DNA of 7,655 bases, taken from NCBI GenBank assembly GCA_023389005.1, contig JAEWFE010000109.1:1-7655 (forward strand). The letters are read 5' to 3'. A program made the position numbers and the translations under genes. A model generated the notes under the pieces. It saw only the letters and a list, made by a program, of their open reading frames with translations, was not told the DNA's origin and did not search any database. This document shows, in pieces, positions 5,407 through 7,655 of the stretch. The stretch comes from Bacillota bacterium. GTDB taxonomy: Bacteria; Bacillota; Bacilli; Lactobacillales; Enterococcaceae. Positions within the stretch are counted from its first letter, which is position 1; the number at the start of each line of letters is the position of its first letter.

Positions 5407-6903
5407 ATGGAAAAGAAGAAGTTCAAATCACCTAATACTTATGTAATAATCTTCTTTCTGTTAATATTGGTTGCGATATTAACGTGGTTTGTTCCTGGTG
5501 GGAAGTATGATGTTAATGATGCTGGGCAAAATATTGCAGGAACATATCAAAGAATTGCGGCGAACCGACAAGGTTTATGGGATGTAATTATGGCACCTAT
5601 CATTGGTATGGTAGGTAATGAAAAAATCTCCGGGGCTATAACCATTTCGTTAAATGTTATGTTGTTCGGGGCTTTCTTAGAAATGATGGATACAATCGGT
5701 GCGATTAATATTGCATTGAAAGGAATAGCATCAAAATATAAAGATAAGACTGCGGTGTTGATTACAGTTCTCACTTTTGTAATGGGGATATTTGGTACGG
5801 TACAAGGGGCGTATGAAGAAGGATTTGTATATTTGTTAATGTTTCTTCCGATTATTTTATCTCTTGGGTTAGACACTATTACTGCGTTAATGATAGTAAT
5901 TTTTGGTACGCAAGCAGGATGTGCTGCTTCAGTTATTAATCCATTTTCAACGGGTATCGCGTCTGGTATTGCCGGTATTAGTCCAGGTGAAGGCATTGTT
6001 TTTAGAGCTTTTGTTTTTGTAGCGTTACTATCCTTAGTTTCATTTTTAATTTGTCAATATGCAAAAAAAGTTCAAAAAAATCCAAAAGCGTCTCCACAGT
6101 ACTACAGACATCAACAAGATATAGAGGAATTTGCTAGTGCAGAGGGTAAACAAGAAGTCATGGATAGTCGACAAAGGAAAGTCTTCTATATTTTCTTAGC
6201 AACTTTTGCTATAATGATTATTTCATTGATTCCTTGGACCGCTTTAAATGAGAATTTTACATTCTTTGCAAAAGCAACCGATTGGATGAATCATAATATT
6301 GTCTTTGGAACTATCTTAGGCAATCATTTAGTGCCATTTGGAGACTGGTATTTCAATGAAATTAATGGTCTGTTAATTGTAATGACTTTCTTAGCTGGTT
6401 TTGTAATGAAATATGACGTTGACAAAATCATCAAAATATTAATTAAAGGATCGGCTGCTTTAGTATCTACAGCGTTTATCGTGCCTTTAGCTCGAGGAAT
6501 TCAAGTAATTATGACTGATGGGAATATTACAGCTACAGTTTTAAATGCTTGCGAAAAAACATTAGGAAGTTTGCCAACTTCAGTATTCGTTGTAGTTTGT
6601 TTTGTAGTATATCTTGTGTTAGCGGCATTCATTCCAAGCTCAACAGGTTTGGCTGCAGCGACTATGTCAATAATGGCTCCATTAGCAATTTTTGCGGGAG
6701 TTAGTGAGTCAACAATGGTAGTTATCTATAATTTTGCATTAGGTTTAGTGAAAATGATTGCACCAACCTCTATCATTGTGATGACTTGTACACAAGCTGT
6801 TCATGTTGACTATGGAACATGGATTAAAGTTAGTGCTAAATATCTATTTATCTTCTTTATTGCTTGTGTAGGATTATTATTATTAAATATTATGGTATTT
6901 TAA
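5407..6903 (+). CDS. YfcC/ArcD2-like membrane transporter, probable substrate/product antiporter
   Basis: A 498-aa polytopic inner-membrane protein of the YfcC (C4-dicarboxylate anaerobic carrier-like) family. The first membrane segment (about 11-29) follows a positively charged start and leads into the family hallmark WFVPGGKY (27-34). Further features are GAYEEGF (134-140), a glycine/serine-rich re-entrant-type loop from GCAASVINPFSTG (from 171), a cytoplasmic charged stretch around 219-260, and a second hairpin beginning PSSTGLAA (from 410). Some members, named ArcD2, exchange arginine for ornithine in deiminase operons, so an antiporter swapping the operon's substrate for its amine product is likely. 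Only 6 bp separate it from carbamate kinase, and its Shine-Dalgarno AGGGAG (5391-5396) sits in the end of that gene, implying translational coupling. The transported compound cannot be read from sequence. Confidence 0.88.
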   Translation: MEKKKFKSPNTYVIIFFLLILVAILTWFVPGGKYDVNDAGQNIAGTYQRIAANRQGLWDVIMAPIIGMVGNEKISGAITISLNVMLFGAFLEMMDTIGAINIALKGIASKYKDKTAVLITVLTFVMGIFGTVQGAYEEGFVYLLMFLPIILSLGLDTITALMIVIFGTQAGCAASVINPFSTGIASGIAGISPGEGIVFRAFVFVALLSLVSFLICQYAKKVQKNPKASPQYYRHQQDIEEFASAEGKQEVMDSRQRKVFYIFLATFAIMIISLIPWTALNENFTFFAKATDWMNHNIVFGTILGNHLVPFGDWYFNEINGLLIVMTFLAGFVMKYDVDKIIKILIKGSAALVSTAFIVPLARGIQVIMTDGNITATVLNACEKTLGSLPTSVFVVVCFVVYLVLAAFIPSSTGLAAATMSIMAPLAIFAGVSESTMVVIYNFALGLVKMIAPTSIIVMTCTQAVHVDYGTWIKVSAKYLFIFFIACVGLLLLNIMVF

Positions 6904-6917
6904 AAAATACTAATTAT

Positions 6918-6924
6918 AAGGAGT
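6918..6924 (+). promoter_or_regulatory. Ribosome binding site of the guanidine hydrolase-like gene
   Basis: AAGGAGT lies eight bases before the ATG at 6933 and fixes that start. The gap after the transporter is only 29 bp with no hairpin, so the gene belongs to the same operon. Confidence 0.8.
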
Positions 6925-6932
6925 GTTTAATT

Positions 6933-7655
6933 ATGTCAGAAAATATTTATGTAAGTAATGCAACTAATGTGTTAAAAGAAGTCATTGTATGTTCTCCTAA
7001 ATTTTATGTGTTCAATGCCATTAATGAGATTACTAAGTCTTGGATGGAGAAAGGCGAAACTGAGCAAAATGAACGTATGGTTGCAGAATGGCAAACCTTG
7101 GTCAATGCATATAGAGAAAATGGTGTGATTGTACATGAAGTAGATGCTCATAAAGAGTTACAAGTTCAAACTTTTGCTCGAGATTTTGGTGCGATGGTTA
7201 AAGAAGGCGCTATCATTGGGAAATTCCGTCATCCTGCACGTCAAAAAGAAACAGAAGTGTATGAGCAAAAATTAAAAGAACTAGGTATTCCAGTCATTGC
7301 TCGTGTGAATGCAGGTTGCTTTGAAGGTGGAGATTTCTGGATGATTGATGATCATACTTTAGCGTTTGGCTTGGTTGATCGAACCGACCAAGCTGGTGTA
7401 GATAATTTACGTGAGCAGTTAGCAAAATATGGTTACACTGTTGTAGGCGTGCCTGTTCCTCCGGCTAATTTACACTTAGATATGGTGTTTAACATTGTTG
7501 CTGAAAAAGTATGTATTGCTGCTACAGAACAACTTCCTTACAACTTTATTCAGATGCTTAAACGTAGAAATTATAAAATCATTGACGTTCCAAGTGAATT
7601 AGTATTTAAGCATGGTTGTAATGTTCAAGCCTTAGGAAATGGTAAAGTGTTGGGT
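6933..7655 (+). CDS. DDAH/arginine deiminase-superfamily hydrolase (amidinotransferase fold), 3' end missing
   Basis: The first 241 residues of a guanidine-modifying enzyme; the reading frame is open to the window edge. Family motifs appear in order: FARDFG (81-86), FEGGDF (130-135, with Glu131 and Asp134), HLDMVF (181-186, with His181 and Asp183) and HGCNVQALGNGKVL (227-240). FEGGD and HLDxVF are the substrate and catalytic positions of arginine deiminase and dimethylarginine dimethylaminohydrolase. The nucleophilic Cys lies near the C-terminus in this superfamily and is not visible. The spacing of FARD, EGGD and HLD shows no ~85-residue helical insert, so it is a small DDAH-like enzyme rather than a ~410-aa arginine deiminase. 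It probably hydrolyses a guanidino compound to a ureido compound that feeds the upstream carbamoyltransferase. The substrate is unknown; an amidinotransferase role cannot be excluded. Confidence 0.85.
   Translation, partial: MSENIYVSNATNVLKEVIVCSPKFYVFNAINEITKSWMEKGETEQNERMVAEWQTLVNAYRENGVIVHEVDAHKELQVQTFARDFGAMVKEGAIIGKFRHPARQKETEVYEQKLKELGIPVIARVNAGCFEGGDFWMIDDHTLAFGLVDRTDQAGVDNLREQLAKYGYTVVGVPVPPANLHLDMVFNIVAEKVCIAATEQLPYNFIQMLKRRNYKIIDVPSELVFKHGCNVQALGNGKVLG

Noticed and set aside
5547..5996. Minus-strand 149-codon frame over the transporter
   Set aside because: Complement of a hydrophobic coding sequence; such shadows are common and no motif is visible.
3454..7655. Classical arginine deiminase (arcABCD) operon
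   Set aside because: The hydrolase lacks the arginine deiminase insert and the carbamoyltransferase lacks the ornithine-binding Asp.
3454..7655. Agmatine deiminase operon
   Set aside because: Agmatine deiminases have a different motif layout, and the carbamoyltransferase lacks the TDVWYG segment and the C-terminal extension of putrescine carbamoyltransferase.
1..7655. CRISPR array, tRNA or rRNA genes, riboswitch, phage attachment site
   Set aside because: No regularly spaced repeats, no cloverleaf or rRNA-like sequence, and leaders too short or simple for a known riboswitch.

Overview
The window looks like a low-GC Firmicute, most likely Lactobacillales. It is AT-rich, has strong AAGGAG-type ribosome binding sites and short intergenic gaps, and carries a catabolic carbamoyltransferase/carbamate kinase operon of the kind used for ATP generation in enterococci, streptococci and their relatives. 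Genus cannot be settled from the sequence.

Layout. Positions 1-35 hold the tail-end terminator of an unseen upstream gene, followed by about 100 bp of degraded, non-coding-looking sequence. Positions 137-1578 are an IS4-like insertion sequence with 14-bp terminal inverted repeats. Its transposase is broken by a +1 change in an A7 run and by an in-frame TAA, although the D, D and E catalytic positions survive in the pieces. A second terminator-like hairpin (1606-1644) and an extended -10 promoter lead into a PucR/CdaR-type transcriptional regulator (1704-3338). A strong terminator then separates the regulator from a same-strand operon: an aspartate/ornithine carbamoyltransferase-superfamily enzyme (3454-4392), a carbamate kinase (4465-5400), a YfcC/ArcD2-like membrane antiporter (5407-6903), and a DDAH/arginine deiminase-superfamily guanidine-modifying hydrolase that runs off the window end (6933-7655+).

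How the genes fit together. The set has the logic of the arginine or agmatine deiminase pathway. A guanidino compound is imported in exchange for an amine and hydrolysed to a ureido compound. That is phosphorolysed to an amine plus carbamoyl phosphate, and carbamate kinase converts the carbamoyl phosphate to ATP, CO2 and ammonia. Two details argue against ordinary arginine use. The hydrolase lacks the spacing of a classical ~410-aa arginine deiminase and looks like a small DDAH-type enzyme. The carbamoyltransferase has Met where ornithine carbamoyltransferases carry the ornithine-binding Asp just before SMG. With a PucR-type regulator in place of ArgR/ArcR, this suggests a deiminase-type energy pathway for a guanidino substrate that I cannot identify. 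That substrate question is the main point of interest.
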